A stretch of 64,000 nt of DNA from Sphingomonas sp. Root720. GTDB taxonomy: Bacteria > Pseudomonadota > Alphaproteobacteria > Sphingomonadales > Sphingomonadaceae. The notes below the pieces were generated by a model. The model searched no databases and had not been told where the DNA came from. It saw only the letters and a program-made list of their open reading frames with translations. Every line of letters starts with the position of its first letter. Positions within the stretch are counted from its first letter, which is position 1. The stretch is taken from contig NZ_LMID01000011.1 in the NCBI RefSeq assembly GCF_001428605.1, positions 310,001-374,000 on the forward strand, written 5' to 3'. Positions 25,555 to 34,756 of the stretch are shown piece by piece. A program made the translations under genes and the position numbers.

Positions 25555-25890
25555 CTACCGCCCCTGCATGTTCCGCGCGCCCGCCGGCATCCGCACCGTG
25601 AGCCTGTCGAGCGCTTCGGTCAGGTGGACCTGGCAGGCCAGCCGCGAGAAGCGGGTGACGTGGCTGGCGAGGTCGAGCAGATCCTCCTCCATCTCCGATG
25701 CCCGCGGCAGCTTGGGGAAGTCGGCGGGGTCGATGACGACATGGCAGGTCGAGCAGGCCATCTGCCCTTCGCACGTTCCTTCGAGCGGCTGGCCGTCGGC
25801 CTGGGCGACCTCGAGCAGGCGCTGGCCGGGCGCAGCCTCGACCTCGCTGCGCCGCTCGCCGTCGGCGGAAAGGAAGATGACCCTCGTCAT
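25555..25890 (-). CDS. Adrenodoxin-type 2Fe-2S ferredoxin
   Basis: A 111-residue electron carrier. The cluster ligands are in CEGQMACSTC (Cx5Cx2C), with the fourth Cys in SRLACQVHL, the vertebrate/bacterial adrenodoxin pattern. Its ATG overlaps the stop of the upstream cysteine desulfurase (ATGA). That linkage suggests a role in Fe-S cluster biogenesis, as for isc-type ferredoxins, rather than in a P450 system. No scaffold gene (iscU, sufB) is in the window. Confidence 0.93.
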   Translation of the reverse strand: MTRVIFLSADGERRSEVEAAPGQRLLEVAQADGQPLEGTCEGQMACSTCHVVIDPADFPKLPRASEMEEDLLDLASHVTRFSRLACQVHLTEALDRLTVRMPAGARNMQGR

Positions 25891-26981
25891 GCCGCCCACA
25901 TACGCTGCCTGGCGGCGGCGTCGAGGATCATCGTTGCGGCGCGATCGATGTCCTCCTCGGTCGTATAGCGGCCGAAGCCGAGGCGGATGCTCGACCGCGC
26001 CTGCGCATCGACAAGCCCGATCGCCTTGAGGACGTGGCTCGGCCGTCCGGAGCCGCTGGCGCAGGCCGAGCCGGCCGAAAAGGCCAGCTCGCGCAGGTCG
26101 GAGATAAGCCGCGCGCTGTCGAGGCCCTCCCGCCGGACGTTGAGATTGCCGCGCCAGCGATGCTCGACCGATCCGTTGATCCGCCATTCCGGCCCGAGCC
26201 GTCGGGTCGCGATCAGCCACAGCCGCTCGACATGGGCGGCGTCCGCCGCGCCCTGTTGCGCCATCAGCGCCGCGGCGGCGCCGAAACCCGCGCAGAGCAT
26301 CGGCGCCAGCGTACCCGAACGGCCCGGCGTCTCCTGCCCGCCGCCATGGAGCAGCGGCTCGAGGCTCACGCCGTCGCGGATCCAGAGCGCGCCCACTCCC
26401 TTGGGTCCATGGATCTTGTGCGCGGAGATCGCCATCAGGTCGCAGCCGGGCGGGGTCGCGACCCGGCCATAGCCCTGCACCGCGTCGCACAGGAACAGCG
26501 CGCCCGCCTCATGCGCCATGGCGGCGAGCGGCTCTACCGGCTGGATCACGCCGATCTCGTTGTTGACGAGCATGACCGCGACGAGTCCGGTGCCGGGCGT
26601 GATCGCCTGCCGGGCCTGCGCCAAGTCTACCAAGCCATCACCGTCCACCGGCACTATCCGGATCTCGCGCCCCGCCTGGCCGGCGGCGCGGGCGCTGTCG
26701 AGCACCGCGGCATGTTCGGTCGCGACGGTGACGATCGGTCCCCGGCTGCCCTTGATCGCCCAGTTGAGCGCCTCGGTCGCGCCGCTGGTGAAGGCCAGGC
26801 GCCCGCCTTCGGGCAACAGCGAGGCCACCTGCCCACGCGCCACCTCGACCGCCGCCGCCGCCTCGCGGCCCATCCGGTGCGGCGAATGGGGATTGCCGAA
26901 CCTTTCATCGAGAAACGGCAGCATCGCCGCGCGCGCCTCGGGCGCCAGCGGGGTGGTCGCCTGATAGTCGAGGTAGATCAT
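25887..26981 (-). CDS. Cysteine desulfurase, second of a tandem pair
   Basis: A 364-residue PLP enzyme that takes sulfur from cysteine as a persulfide for Fe-S clusters or thio-modification. The PLP Lys is in ISAHKIHGPKG, and the catalytic Cys is on the loop FSAGSACASGSGRPSHVL. The N-terminus IYLDYQATTPLAPEA is typical of the NifS/IscS group. Its ATG overlaps the stop of the upstream paralogue, and its own stop overlaps the ferredoxin start. It is clearly different in sequence from the first copy, so the pair is not a recent duplication. Confidence 0.93.
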   Translation of the reverse strand: MIYLDYQATTPLAPEARAAMLPFLDERFGNPHSPHRMGREAAAAVEVARGQVASLLPEGGRLAFTSGATEALNWAIKGSRGPIVTVATEHAAVLDSARAAGQAGREIRIVPVDGDGLVDLAQARQAITPGTGLVAVMLVNNEIGVIQPVEPLAAMAHEAGALFLCDAVQGYGRVATPPGCDLMAISAHKIHGPKGVGALWIRDGVSLEPLLHGGGQETPGRSGTLAPMLCAGFGAAAALMAQQGAADAAHVERLWLIATRRLGPEWRINGSVEHRWRGNLNVRREGLDSARLISDLRELAFSAGSACASGSGRPSHVLKAIGLVDAQARSSIRLGFGRYTTEEDIDRAATMILDAAARQRMWAA

Positions 26982-28036
26982 GCGGCGCGGGCCCTCGCCG
27001 AGCGCGCGATCGCCTGCCACTCGGCGGCCACCCGGTCGATGTCGGCCTCGCTCGTGTCGCGGCCGAAGCTGATGCGGACCACCTCGCGGGCCGCCTCCTC
27101 TTCCCAGCCCATCGCCGCCAGCACATGGCTGGGCTTGAGGCTGCCCGACGAGCAGGCGCTGCCCGCCGACACCGCGATGCCGGCCATGTCGAAGCGGATG
27201 AGCTGTGCGGTCGCGGCCACCCCCGGCATCCGATAACTGGCGATCGTCGGCAGCCGTTCGCGCGTGCCCGCGACGACGGTGCCGCCCGCCGCCGCGATTG
27301 CCGCGTCGAGCCGGGCGCGCAACCCCGCCGCGCGGTCGATCCATCCGGCGCCGGCCTCGATAGCCGCCGCGAAGCCCAGAACGGCGGGGAGATTCTCGGT
27401 CCCCCCGCGATAGCCTTGCTCCTGCCCGCCGCTCGGCGCCAGGGTCGAGAGGTCGCGGATCAGCAGCGCGCCGATTCCCGGTGGGCCGCCCAGCTTGTGC
27501 GCCGACAGCGCAATGAAATCGGCGTCGGGAAGCGCCATCTTGCCGGCGCTCTGCGCGCAGTCGGCCAGCAGCAGCCCGCCGCCCGCGCGCACCTCCGCGG
27601 CGAGCGAATCGAGCGGTTGGATCACCCCGGTCTCGTTGTTGACCGCCTGGACCGCGACAAGCGCTCCCCGCGCCGCCTCGGGCAGCGCGCCGGCCAGCCC
27701 ATCGGAAGCGACCGGCAGGACCGTGGCCCCGGACGCCGCGCGGCGCACCGCGTCATGCTCGACCGCCGAGACGAAGCGCCGCTCGGCCTTCGCCCGGCGC
27801 AGCACGATCTCGATCGCCTCGGTCGCGCCGCTGGTGAAGATGATCGCGCCGTCATGGCCGAGCGCCCGGCCGATCCGCGCGCGCGCATCCTCCAGCGCGG
27901 CCCGCGCCGCACGTCCCTCGGCATGGGGCGAGGACGGGTTGGCCCAGCGATCCAGCGCCTGCGCCATCGCCACGCGCGCGGCGGGGCACAGCGGGGTCGT
28001 GGCGGCATGGTCGAGATAGAGTCGCGGGGTAGTCAA
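26978..28036 (-). CDS. Cysteine desulfurase, first of a tandem pair
   Basis: A 352-residue NifS/IscS-type enzyme with LYLDHAATTPLCPAA, the PLP Lys in LSAHKLGGP and the catalytic Cys in VSAGSACSSGSLKPSHVL. The start appears to be a TTG at 28036 with GGAG upstream; no in-frame ATG gives the family N-terminus. It leads the three-gene unit desulfurase-desulfurase-ferredoxin. The divergent alpha/beta hydrolase gene starts about 110 bp away. Whether it supplies Fe-S clusters, tRNA thiolation or both cannot be told. Confidence 0.92.
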   Translation of the reverse strand: MTTPRLYLDHAATTPLCPAARVAMAQALDRWANPSSPHAEGRAARAALEDARARIGRALGHDGAIIFTSGATEAIEIVLRRAKAERRFVSAVEHDAVRRAASGATVLPVASDGLAGALPEAARGALVAVQAVNNETGVIQPLDSLAAEVRAGGGLLLADCAQSAGKMALPDADFIALSAHKLGGPPGIGALLIRDLSTLAPSGGQEQGYRGGTENLPAVLGFAAAIEAGAGWIDRAAGLRARLDAAIAAAGGTVVAGTRERLPTIASYRMPGVAATAQLIRFDMAGIAVSAGSACSSGSLKPSHVLAAMGWEEEAAREVVRISFGRDTSEADIDRVAAEWQAIARSARARAA

Positions 28037-28148
28037 GCGGCGACATGCTCCATTTGATTGCGCCCGATGGGCCCCGCCCTATATAGGCTTTCGATCGGCG
28101 GTGCGCCATCCGGCGCGCCCGGCCCAACGCATGTCCAGAAGGATATCG

Positions 28149-28796
28149 ATGCCCGAAGTCATTTTCCCCGGCCCCGAAGGCCGCCTCGAAGGGCGTTTCA
28201 ACCCCGGCCCGCGCCCGCGCGCGCCCGTCGCGATGATCCTCCACCCGCATCCGCAGGGTGGTGGCACGATGAACAATCGCATCGTCCAGTCGCTCTACCA
28301 GACCTTCGTCCGCCGGGGTTTCGCGACGCTACGCTTCAACTTTCGCGGCGTCGGCAAGAGCCAGGGCACCTTCGACAACGGCATCGGCGAGCTGAGCGAC
28401 GCCGCCTCGGCGCTCGACTGGGTCCAGTCGATCCACCCGGAGGCGCAGACCACCTGGATCGCGGGCTTCAGCTTCGGCGCCTGGATCGGCATGCAGTTGC
28501 TGATGCGCCGGCCGGAGATAAAAGGCTTCATCTCGATCGCCCCGCCCGCCAACATGTACGACTTCACCTTCCTGGCGCCCTGCCCCTCGTCGGGCATCAT
28601 CATCCAGGGCGACGCCGACGAGGTGGTGACCCCCGGCGCGGTGCAGAAGCTGGTCGACAAGCTGCGGACGCAGCGGCACATCACGATCCACCACGACACC
28701 ATTCCGGGCGCGAACCATTTCTTCGCGGACGAGATGCCAGAGCTGATGAAGTCGGTGGACGATTATCTGGACATGCGCCTTTCCGGCGACCGGTAA
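28149..28796 (+). CDS. Alpha/beta-hydrolase family protein
   Basis: A 215-residue alpha/beta hydrolase close to the COG2945 group. It has AMILHPHPQGGGTMNN, FNFRGVGKSQG, the nucleophile-elbow region AGFSFGAW (Ser) and a late acidic segment GDADEVV, then GANHFFA (His). The first part looks like the dienelactone-hydrolase-like fold. The ATG at 28149 gives the family N-terminus. Its substrate is unknown. A strong terminator follows. Confidence 0.88.
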   Translation: MPEVIFPGPEGRLEGRFNPGPRPRAPVAMILHPHPQGGGTMNNRIVQSLYQTFVRRGFATLRFNFRGVGKSQGTFDNGIGELSDAASALDWVQSIHPEAQTTWIAGFSFGAWIGMQLLMRRPEIKGFISIAPPANMYDFTFLAPCPSSGIIIQGDADEVVTPGAVQKLVDKLRTQRHITIHHDTIPGANHFFADEMPELMKSVDDYLDMRLSGDR

Positions 28797-28799
28797 TCC

Positions 28800-28819
28800 A
28801 AGGGGGCTTCGGCCCCCTT
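28800..28819 (+). terminator. Terminator after the alpha/beta hydrolase
   Basis: AAGGGGGC and GCCCCCTT pair perfectly around a stable TTCG tetraloop, starting 4 bp after the stop and followed by TCCTTC. It can also serve the small gene that converges from the right. Confidence 0.85.
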
Positions 28820-28838
28820 TCCTTCAGCGGGCTGCTCT

Positions 28839-29015
28839 TCAGCGGACCGGCAGCGTCCAGATCGCCACATTGGCGAACATCACCACCGCCGCGACGATCA
28901 TCAGCCAGCCGCGCTTCGCATCGCCCTTGCGGACGATCATCCACAGCCCGCCGATCCCGAGCACAAGCCCGCCCAGCATGAGCAGCGAAAGCGTGAGGGC
29001 GGCCGGTCCGTTCAT
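28839..29015 (-). CDS. Small two-helix membrane protein, 58 aa
   Basis: A 58-residue protein starting MNGPAALTLSLLMLGG with two hydrophobic segments (about residues 6-26 and 38-54) separated by the basic turn RKGDAKRG. The helix-turn-helix layout with positive charge in the loop is typical of real small inner-membrane proteins. It converges on the alpha/beta hydrolase terminator. No family name is known. Confidence 0.65.
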   Translation of the reverse strand: MNGPAALTLSLLMLGGLVLGIGGLWMIVRKGDAKRGWLMIVAAVVMFANVAIWTLPVR

Positions 29016-29144
29016 CGTCCATCCATCTGTACAGGATCAGGGTCCTCCGCCATGCGGGGGGCTGCGGGCTGTCAAAGCACCGGGCACGATATGTTGCAAG
29101 CCTATGAAGATTCGCCCTATCGAACGATCCAGGGGCGTAATGCG

Positions 29145-29951
29145 ATGATAAGCCTGAAGCTCCAGATGCTGATCGGCAGCGGCGGCAGCGCTGACGTGTT
29201 CCGGCTGGATGGCGGGCGCGTGCTGAAGCTTTATCGCGAAGGTCTCGATCCAGGTGTCATCGCACGCGAGCATGACGGGGTTCAGCACGCGCTCGGACAA
29301 GGCCTTCACGTCGCCCGCGCCTTCGGTACCCGCGACCATGAGGGCCGCAGCGGGATTATCTTCGAGGAACTGGTCGGCAAACCGCTGCTTCGCCTGCCCA
29401 TCCTCCGCCCGTTCCGGACACGTGCGCTGCTGCGCCGTTTCGCCGACTATCAGGCGCGCATCCATCGCTGCGGCGCGGCCGGCCTGCCGCACGCCCAGCA
29501 CGACATCGTCCACGTCCGCATCGAGCAGGCCGAGGTGGACCCCGCGCTCCGTTCGCTGGCGCTGGAACGGCTGCACGCCATTCCGCGCGGCGACCGCTTC
29601 TGCCATGGCGATTATCATCCGGGAAACGTCATCCTGACCCGGGGTGGTATCGCCGCGATCGACTGGTCGAACGCGTCGGCCGGCGATCCGGCCGGCGACG
29701 TCGCGCGCAGCGAGCTGCTGTTCCGTTACGCAGGCTACGGCCCGACGATGCGCAGGCTGCCGCCGATGCGCCGGGTTCGCGAGATGACCGCGGACTTCTA
29801 CCTCGGCCACTATCGCGCGAGCACCGGCCTGAGCGAAGCGGCCATCGATGCCTGGCGACTGCCGATCGCCGTGGCGTCGCTGATCCCCGGCAGCCGGGTC
29901 CACCGACCGACCCTGGTCGCCGCGCTGGAGCGTCAGGGCTTCGGTGTCTAA
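29145..29951 (+). CDS. Aminoglycoside-phosphotransferase-fold kinase
   Basis: A 268-residue protein with the APH/choline-kinase fold. It has a glycine-rich N-lobe (LIGSGGSADVFRL), a Lys in GRVLKLYRE, the catalytic loop FCHGDYHPGNVIL with Asp and Asn, and the metal-binding IAAIDWSNASAGDP. Members phosphorylate small molecules or sugars, and the substrate here is unknown. The ATG at 29145 fits the domain start; an ATG at 29091 would add 18 residues. It ends 44 bp before the tRNA-Val gene on the other strand. Confidence 0.86.
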   Translation: MISLKLQMLIGSGGSADVFRLDGGRVLKLYREGLDPGVIAREHDGVQHALGQGLHVARAFGTRDHEGRSGIIFEELVGKPLLRLPILRPFRTRALLRRFADYQARIHRCGAAGLPHAQHDIVHVRIEQAEVDPALRSLALERLHAIPRGDRFCHGDYHPGNVILTRGGIAAIDWSNASAGDPAGDVARSELLFRYAGYGPTMRRLPPMRRVREMTADFYLGHYRASTGLSEAAIDAWRLPIAVASLIPGSRVHRPTLVAALERQGFGV

Positions 29952-29994
29952 CCGGCACGAGCCGGGGACAAAACCGACCAGGGAAGAAACAGAG

Positions 29995-30069
29995 TGGTGG
30001 GCGCAGCAGGGTTTGAACCTGCGACCCCTGCGGTGTGAACACAGTGCTCTACCACTGAGCTATGCGCCC
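29995..30069 (-). tRNA. tRNA-Val (anticodon CAC)
   Basis: A 75 nt cloverleaf read on the minus strand. The acceptor stem GGGCGCA/TGCGCCC is perfect, the D arm is GCTC-AGTGGTA-GAGC, and the anticodon arm is CTGTG-TTCACAC-CGCAG with anticodon CAC. The T arm is GCAGG-TTCAAAC-CCTGC. The 3' CCA is encoded. Confidence 0.96.
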
Positions 30070-30209
30070 ACTCTGCATCGTCGAACGGGGCGTGCCCGCG
30101 AACGGCTGTGCGGATAGGGCGGGACGTTCGCCCTGTCCAGCCCAAAAGCGCCGCCCGAAAAAGCGAAGGCCGCACGCGTCCAGAGGACACGGCGGCCTTG
30201 CCCCCCCCG

Positions 30210-30230
30210 CGCCCGGGTCTGCGCCGGGCG
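30210..30230. terminator. Possible terminator downstream of the HU gene
   Basis: CGCCCGG and CCGGGCG form 7 bp arms with a 7 nt loop, 8 bp after the HU stop on the minus strand. No T-tract follows, so termination here may need Rho. Confidence 0.45.
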
Positions 30231-30237
30231 TAGCTTG

Positions 30238-30510
30238 TTAGTTGACGGCGTCCTTCAGGCCCTTGCCAGGCTTGAACTTGGGCTGGCTGGACGCGCTGAT
30301 CTTCATGGGTTCGCCGGTACGCGGGTTGCGGCCGGTGGAGGCCTTGCGCTTCGTCACCGAAAAGGTGCCGAACCCGACCAGGCGAACTTCGTCGCCCTTC
30401 TTGAGCTGGGTGGTAATCGAATCGAAGACCGCCTCGACCGCCTTCGAGGCATCATTCTTGGTCATGTCGGTTGCTTCGGCGACGGTGCCGATAAGCTCCT
30501 GTTTATTCAT
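30238..30510 (-). CDS. HU-family DNA-binding protein
   Basis: A 90-residue histone-like protein that bends and compacts DNA. It starts MNKQELIGTVAEATDMTKND and has VRLVGFGTFSVTKRKASTGRNPRTGEPM, the beta-arm with the DNA-intercalating Pro, and a C-terminal FKPGKGLKDAVN. The ATG at 30508-30510 is preferred because it gives the invariant N-terminus. The size is standard for HU. Confidence 0.96.
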   Translation of the reverse strand: MNKQELIGTVAEATDMTKNDASKAVEAVFDSITTQLKKGDEVRLVGFGTFSVTKRKASTGRNPRTGEPMKISASSQPKFKPGKGLKDAVN

Positions 30511-30652
30511 GCCTTCATCCCCTACCAGTTTTATATCTAGCCACGGCACACGGCGCTTTTTCGCCGCCACGACCGACATTTTGGCCGCACCGCGATGCTG
30601 CAACAAAGCCGTCATATCCGCAAGGGCCGACAAAGGGCCCGCCGCGTCCTAT

Positions 30653-31438
30653 TTACGGCTTCGCCGAGAGGCCCAGCTGGACGCGCGCATAACGTTCGAA
30701 ATCGGGGTCGAGCGCGGGCGGTTCGAGCGGCACGATCCGCTCCAGCGACTCGGCGATATGGGTCAGCGCGGCGATCCGCGCCGCCTGTTTGTCGTTGCCG
30801 TCGATCACCTTCCAAGGCGCCCAGCGCGTGTCGGTCTCGCGGAACATCTCGCCGATCGCGGCCAGGTAATCGTCGCGGCGGGCGCGATTGCGGAAATCCT
30901 CCGGGGTCACCTTCCAGCGCTTCCACGCATGGTCGAGCCGGTCGGCGAGCCGCTTGTCCTGCTCCTCCTGCGTGACATGGAGGAACAGCTTGACGATAGT
31001 CACGCCATCGGCCTGCTGCTGCGCCTCGAACTCGTTGATCTCGTCATAGGCGCGCCGCCATTCGCGCTCGCCGGCATAGGCCTCGACCCGCTCGACGAGG
31101 ACGCGGCCGTACCAGGTGCGGTCGAAGATCGCGATCCGGCCGCGCCCCGGCAGCTTCTGCCAGAAGCGCCAGAGGAAATGGCGCCCCTGCTCCTCGGCGG
31201 TCGGCGCCGAGATCGGCCAGACATGAAAATGGCGCGGGTCCCAGCCCATCGTCAGCCGCTGGATCGTCCCGCCCTTGCCGGCGGCATCCCAACCCTCGAA
31301 CAGGATCATGCTGCGCAGATTGCAGACGACATGCGCCACCTGGAGGCGGGACAGGCGTTTCTGCACATCCGCCAGGGCAGCCTCATAATCGCCGTCGAAG
31401 GGCTTACCCTTCTCGTAATTTGCGAGATCGATCGCCAA
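30653..31438 (-). CDS. Polyphosphate kinase 2 family protein
   Basis: A 261-residue PPK2-type enzyme that transfers phosphate between polyphosphate and nucleotides. Walker A is in ILFEGWDAAGKGGTI, and the metal and lid motifs are FDRTWYGRVLVERVE and KRLADRLDHAWKRWK. Single-domain members of this size usually use polyphosphate to make NDPs or NTPs. Its product preference cannot be read from sequence alone. With ppk1, ppx and a PAP2 protein within 10 kb it forms a polyphosphate-rich neighbourhood. Confidence 0.93.
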   Translation of the reverse strand: MAIDLANYEKGKPFDGDYEAALADVQKRLSRLQVAHVVCNLRSMILFEGWDAAGKGGTIQRLTMGWDPRHFHVWPISAPTAEEQGRHFLWRFWQKLPGRGRIAIFDRTWYGRVLVERVEAYAGEREWRRAYDEINEFEAQQQADGVTIVKLFLHVTQEEQDKRLADRLDHAWKRWKVTPEDFRNRARRDDYLAAIGEMFRETDTRWAPWKVIDGNDKQAARIAALTHIAESLERIVPLEPPALDPDFERYARVQLGLSAKP

Positions 31439-31539
31439 GCGACAACACTCCCCAGCCCGAACCGCTCCCCATATCGTCGGGGGAGTGTCCTATATAGCGC
31501 GGGAGTTGGTAAATGGTTTCGGTGCCGTCCAGCTCTGGG

Positions 31540-31567
31540 ACATTTCACAGCTTTTGCTGTGATATGT
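31540..31567. promoter_or_regulatory. Interrupted palindrome upstream of ppk2
   Basis: ACAT-T-TCACAGC and GCTGTGA-T-ATGT form arms in which 11 of 12 positions pair, around TTTT. It lies about 100-130 bp before the ppk2 start. It could be an operator or a weak terminator. TCACAGC/GCTGTGA is a perfect 7 bp core. Confidence 0.4.
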
Positions 31568-31609
31568 TTGTCGGTTTCAGGCGCCGGCGGCCGCATCCGC
31601 GACTCCCCC

Positions 31610-31689
31610 GTCATTCCAGCGAAAGCCGGAATCTCAAGAGAGATGCACAGCGCTCGACCTCACGAGACTCCAGCTTTCGCTGGAGTGAC
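31610..31689. repeat. REP-like element between ppk2 and aspS
   Basis: Long imperfect inverted repeat with about 26 bp arms. The left arm starts GTCATTCCAGCGAAAGC, the right arm ends GCTTTCGCTGGAGTGAC, and the two differ at only a few bases. It is the clearest copy of the family also found at 23048, 45737 and 53071. It lies just after the aspS 3' end. Confidence 0.75.
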
Positions 31690-31705
31690 GAGAAGGCCTG
31701 GAAGC

Positions 31706-33484
31706 TTACGGCTTCTGCTGCTCTACCACCCGGATGTTCAGCTCGCGGAGCTGCTTCAGGCTGACGGGCGACGGCGCCCCCATCATCAGGTCCTCGGCCT
31801 TCTGGTTCATCGGGAACAGCACGACCTCGCGGATGTTCGGCTCGTCGGCCAGCAGCATGACGATGCGGTCGATGCCCGGTGCCGAACCGCCGTGCGGCGG
31901 CGCGCCATATTTGAAGGCGTTGATCATGCCGCTGAAATTCTCGTCGACCTGCTCGTTGGTGTAGCCGGCGATCTCGAACGCCTTGTACATCACGTCGAGC
32001 TTGTGGTTCCGGATCGCGCCCGACGACAGCTCCACGCCGTTGCAGACGATGTCGTACTGATAGGCCAGGATATCGAGCGGATCCATCGTCTCCAGCGCTT
32101 CCATCTCGCCCTGCGGCATCGAGAAGGGGTTGTGGCTGAAGTCGATCTTCTTCGCTTCGTCGTCATATTCGAACATCGGGAAGTCGACGACCCAGCAGAA
32201 TTTGAACTCGCCCTGCTTGATCAGGTCCAGCTCCTCGCCGACCCGCGTACGCGCGGCGCCCGCCAGCTTGGCCGCTGCCAGTTCCTTGCCCGCTGCGAAG
32301 AAGACGCCGTCGTCCGGACCGAGGCCCAGCGCCGCGACCAGCTTGGCGGTCGCCTCCTCGCCATGATTCTTGGCGATCGGGCCGCCGGCTTCGCCGCCCT
32401 TGATGTTGATGTAGCCGAGTCCGGCATGCCCCTGGGCGCGCGCCCAGTCGTTCATGTCGTCGAAGAATTTGCGGCTCTTGGTGCCCGCGCCCGGCGCCGG
32501 AATGGCGCGGACGACGCCGCCGCCCTCGACGATGCGCGCGAACAGGCCGAAGCCCGAGCCTTGGAAATGCTCGGTGACGTCGGTGATCTCGAGCGGATTG
32601 CGCAGGTCGGGCTTGTCCGAGCCGTAGCGCAGCATCGAATCGCGATAGGCGATGCGCGGAAACGGCGCCGGCGTGACCGCGCGGCCATCGGCGAACTCCT
32701 CGAACACCCCGTGCAGCACCGGCTCGATCGCCGCGAAAACGTCTTCCTGGGTGACGAAGCTCATCTCGAAGTCGAGCTGGTAGAACTCTCCCGGGCTACG
32801 GTCGGCACGGGCGTCCTCATCGCGGAAACAGGGCGCGATCTGGAAATAGCGGTCGAAGCCGGCGACCATCAGCAGCTGCTTGAACATCTGCGGGGCCTGC
32901 GGGAGCGCGTAGAATTTGCCCGGATGGACGCGGCTCGGCACGAGATAGTCGCGCGCGCCCTCGGGCGACGACGCGGTCAGGATCGGGGTCTGATATTCGG
33001 TGAAGCCCTGGCCGATCATCCGCTGGCGGATCGATGCGATCACGTTCGAACGCAGGACGATGTTCGCATGGATCCGCTCGCGGCGCAGATCGAGGAAGCG
33101 ATAGCGAAGCCGGATATCCTCGGGATAATCGGCCTCTCCCGCCACCGGCAGCGGCAGTTCCTGTGCGTTCGACTGGACCGAGACCTCGCGGGCGCGAATC
33201 TCGATGTCGCCGGTCGCGAGGTTGGGATTCACCGCCTCGCCCGCGCGGGCGACGACGTCGCCGGTGATCGTCACCACCGATTCGACGCGCAACCGCTCGA
33301 GCTGCTTGAAGGCCTCCGATTCAATGTCGGTCACGATCTGCGTCAGACCATAATGGTCGCGCAGGTCGACGAAGAGCAGATTGCCATGGTCGCGCTTGCG
33401 ATGCACCCAGCCCGACAGGCGGACCTGGGACCCGACGTCCTGGGCCCGAAGCTGGCCGCAATTGTGCGTGCGATAGGCGTGCAT
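31706..33484 (-). CDS. aspS: Aspartyl-tRNA synthetase
   Basis: Class II synthetase that charges tRNA-Asp, 592 residues, the bacterial long form with the inserted GAD domain. The N-terminal OB-fold reads [27 protein letters not shown]. The catalytic core has [34 protein letters not shown] and motif 3 in [15 protein letters not shown]. Two ATGs (33487, 33484) are adjacent and the second gives the usual [10 protein letters not shown] start. In organisms lacking asparaginyl-tRNA synthetase it may also charge tRNA-Asn, which is not testable here. Confidence 0.97.
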   Translation of the reverse strand: MHAYRTHNCGQLRAQDVGSQVRLSGWVHRKRDHGNLLFVDLRDHYGLTQIVTDIESEAFKQLERLRVESVVTITGDVVARAGEAVNPNLATGDIEIRAREVSVQSNAQELPLPVAGEADYPEDIRLRYRFLDLRRERIHANIVLRSNVIASIRQRMIGQGFTEYQTPILTASSPEGARDYLVPSRVHPGKFYALPQAPQMFKQLLMVAGFDRYFQIAPCFRDEDARADRSPGEFYQLDFEMSFVTQEDVFAAIEPVLHGVFEEFADGRAVTPAPFPRIAYRDSMLRYGSDKPDLRNPLEITDVTEHFQGSGFGLFARIVEGGGVVRAIPAPGAGTKSRKFFDDMNDWARAQGHAGLGYINIKGGEAGGPIAKNHGEEATAKLVAALGLGPDDGVFFAAGKELAAAKLAGAARTRVGEELDLIKQGEFKFCWVVDFPMFEYDDEAKKIDFSHNPFSMPQGEMEALETMDPLDILAYQYDIVCNGVELSSGAIRNHKLDVMYKAFEIAGYTNEQVDENFSGMINAFKYGAPPHGGSAPGIDRIVMLLADEPNIREVVLFPMNQKAEDLMMGAPSPVSLKQLRELNIRVVEQQKP

Positions 33485-33572
33485 CATGGTGACGTTTCAA
33501 CTTTCAGGGTGAATTTGCGAGCGGAGCGCTTCGCGCGCGTGGCTGCCGCTTGTCAAGCGTTGTAACCCAGCT

Positions 33573-34754
33573 ATGCACGAAACCATGCACATTCATCCCC
33601 TGATTACCGACAGCGCGACGCTTGCCAATCTCTGCACCCGCCTCGCCGAGTCTCCCTATGTCGTGGTCGACACGGAGTTCATGCGCGAAAGCACCTATTG
33701 GCCCGATCTCTGCCTGATCCAGATCGCCAACGGCGAGGAAGCCGCGGCGATCGATCCCAAGGCCAAGGATATCGACCTCACGCCGCTGCTCGACCTGCTG
33801 GTCGAGAATGAGGAGGTGCTGAAGGTCTTTCATGCCGGCGGCCAGGACCTCGAGATCGTCCACAACCTGACCGGCAAGACTCCCTACCCGCTGTTCGACA
33901 CCCAGGTCGCGGCGATGGCGATGGGGCTGGGCGAGCAGATCGGCTATTCGAACCTGGTCGAGACGATGCTGGGCATCAAGCTCGACAAGGGCGCTCGCTT
34001 CACCGACTGGGGGCGCCGTCCGCTCGACAAGCGCCAGATCGACTATGCGATCGGCGACGTAACCCATCTGTCCGCCATCTTCCCGCGCATGCTGGAGAGG
34101 CTCCGCAAGACCGGACGCGGCGGCTGGCTCGACAATGAGATGGAGCGGCTCGGCGACCCGGCGAGCTACGCCAACCTGCCCGAGCTGGCCTGGACGCGCA
34201 TCCGCCTGCCCAGCCGCAAGCCCGAGGTGCTGGGCCGGCTGAAGGCGATCGCCGCCTGGCGCGAACGCGAGGCGCGGTCGAAGAACCTGCCGCGCGGCCG
34301 CATCGCCAAGGACGAGACGCTCGCCGACATGGCTTCGCACCCGCCCAAGGTGCAGAGCGACCTGGCACGGATCCGTGGACTGTCGCCGAGCTGGGCGCAG
34401 AACGACATCGGCGCCCGGCTGATGGCCGCGATCGCCGAGGCCGAACCGATGTCCGAGTCCGAAATGCCGCCGCGCGAGGACCGCAAGCCGGGGCTGGGCA
34501 AGGAAGGCGCGCTGATCGCCGACCTGCTCAAGCTGCTGCTGAAGGTCCGGTCGCGCGATGCCGACGTCGCGCCGCGCCTGATCGCGCGCGCCGACGATCT
34601 CGAGCTGCTGGCCGCCGGGGTCCGCGACCTGCCGATGCTCAAGGGCTGGCGGCACGACGTGTTCGGCAAGGACGCGCTGGCGCTGGTCGAAGGGCGACTG
34701 GCCTTCAGCGTGCGCAACGGCAAGATGGTGATGTCCGCGCTCGACGGCGAATAA
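33573..34754 (+). CDS. rnd: Ribonuclease D
   Basis: 3'-5' exoribonuclease for tRNA and structured RNA maturation, 393 residues. The DEDDy exonuclease domain has VVVDTEFMRE, VFHAGGQDLEIVHN, DTQVAAMAMG and QIDYAIGDVTHL. One HRDC domain (GRLKAIAAWREREARSKNLPRG) and a second, weaker helical domain follow. The divergent aspS starts about 90 bp away. A start 12 bp later (33585) is possible. Confidence 0.95.
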   Translation: MHETMHIHPLITDSATLANLCTRLAESPYVVVDTEFMRESTYWPDLCLIQIANGEEAAAIDPKAKDIDLTPLLDLLVENEEVLKVFHAGGQDLEIVHNLTGKTPYPLFDTQVAAMAMGLGEQIGYSNLVETMLGIKLDKGARFTDWGRRPLDKRQIDYAIGDVTHLSAIFPRMLERLRKTGRGGWLDNEMERLGDPASYANLPELAWTRIRLPSRKPEVLGRLKAIAAWREREARSKNLPRGRIAKDETLADMASHPPKVQSDLARIRGLSPSWAQNDIGARLMAAIAEAEPMSESEMPPREDRKPGLGKEGALIADLLKLLLKVRSRDADVAPRLIARADDLELLAAGVRDLPMLKGWRHDVFGKDALALVEGRLAFSVRNGKMVMSALDGE

Positions 34755-34756
34755 CG

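Noticed and set aside
30242-33565. A very long open frame (over 1,100 codons) on the plus strand
   Set aside because: It lies antisense to HU, ppk2 and aspS, whose family motifs are unmistakable. Long antisense frames are expected in high-GC DNA.
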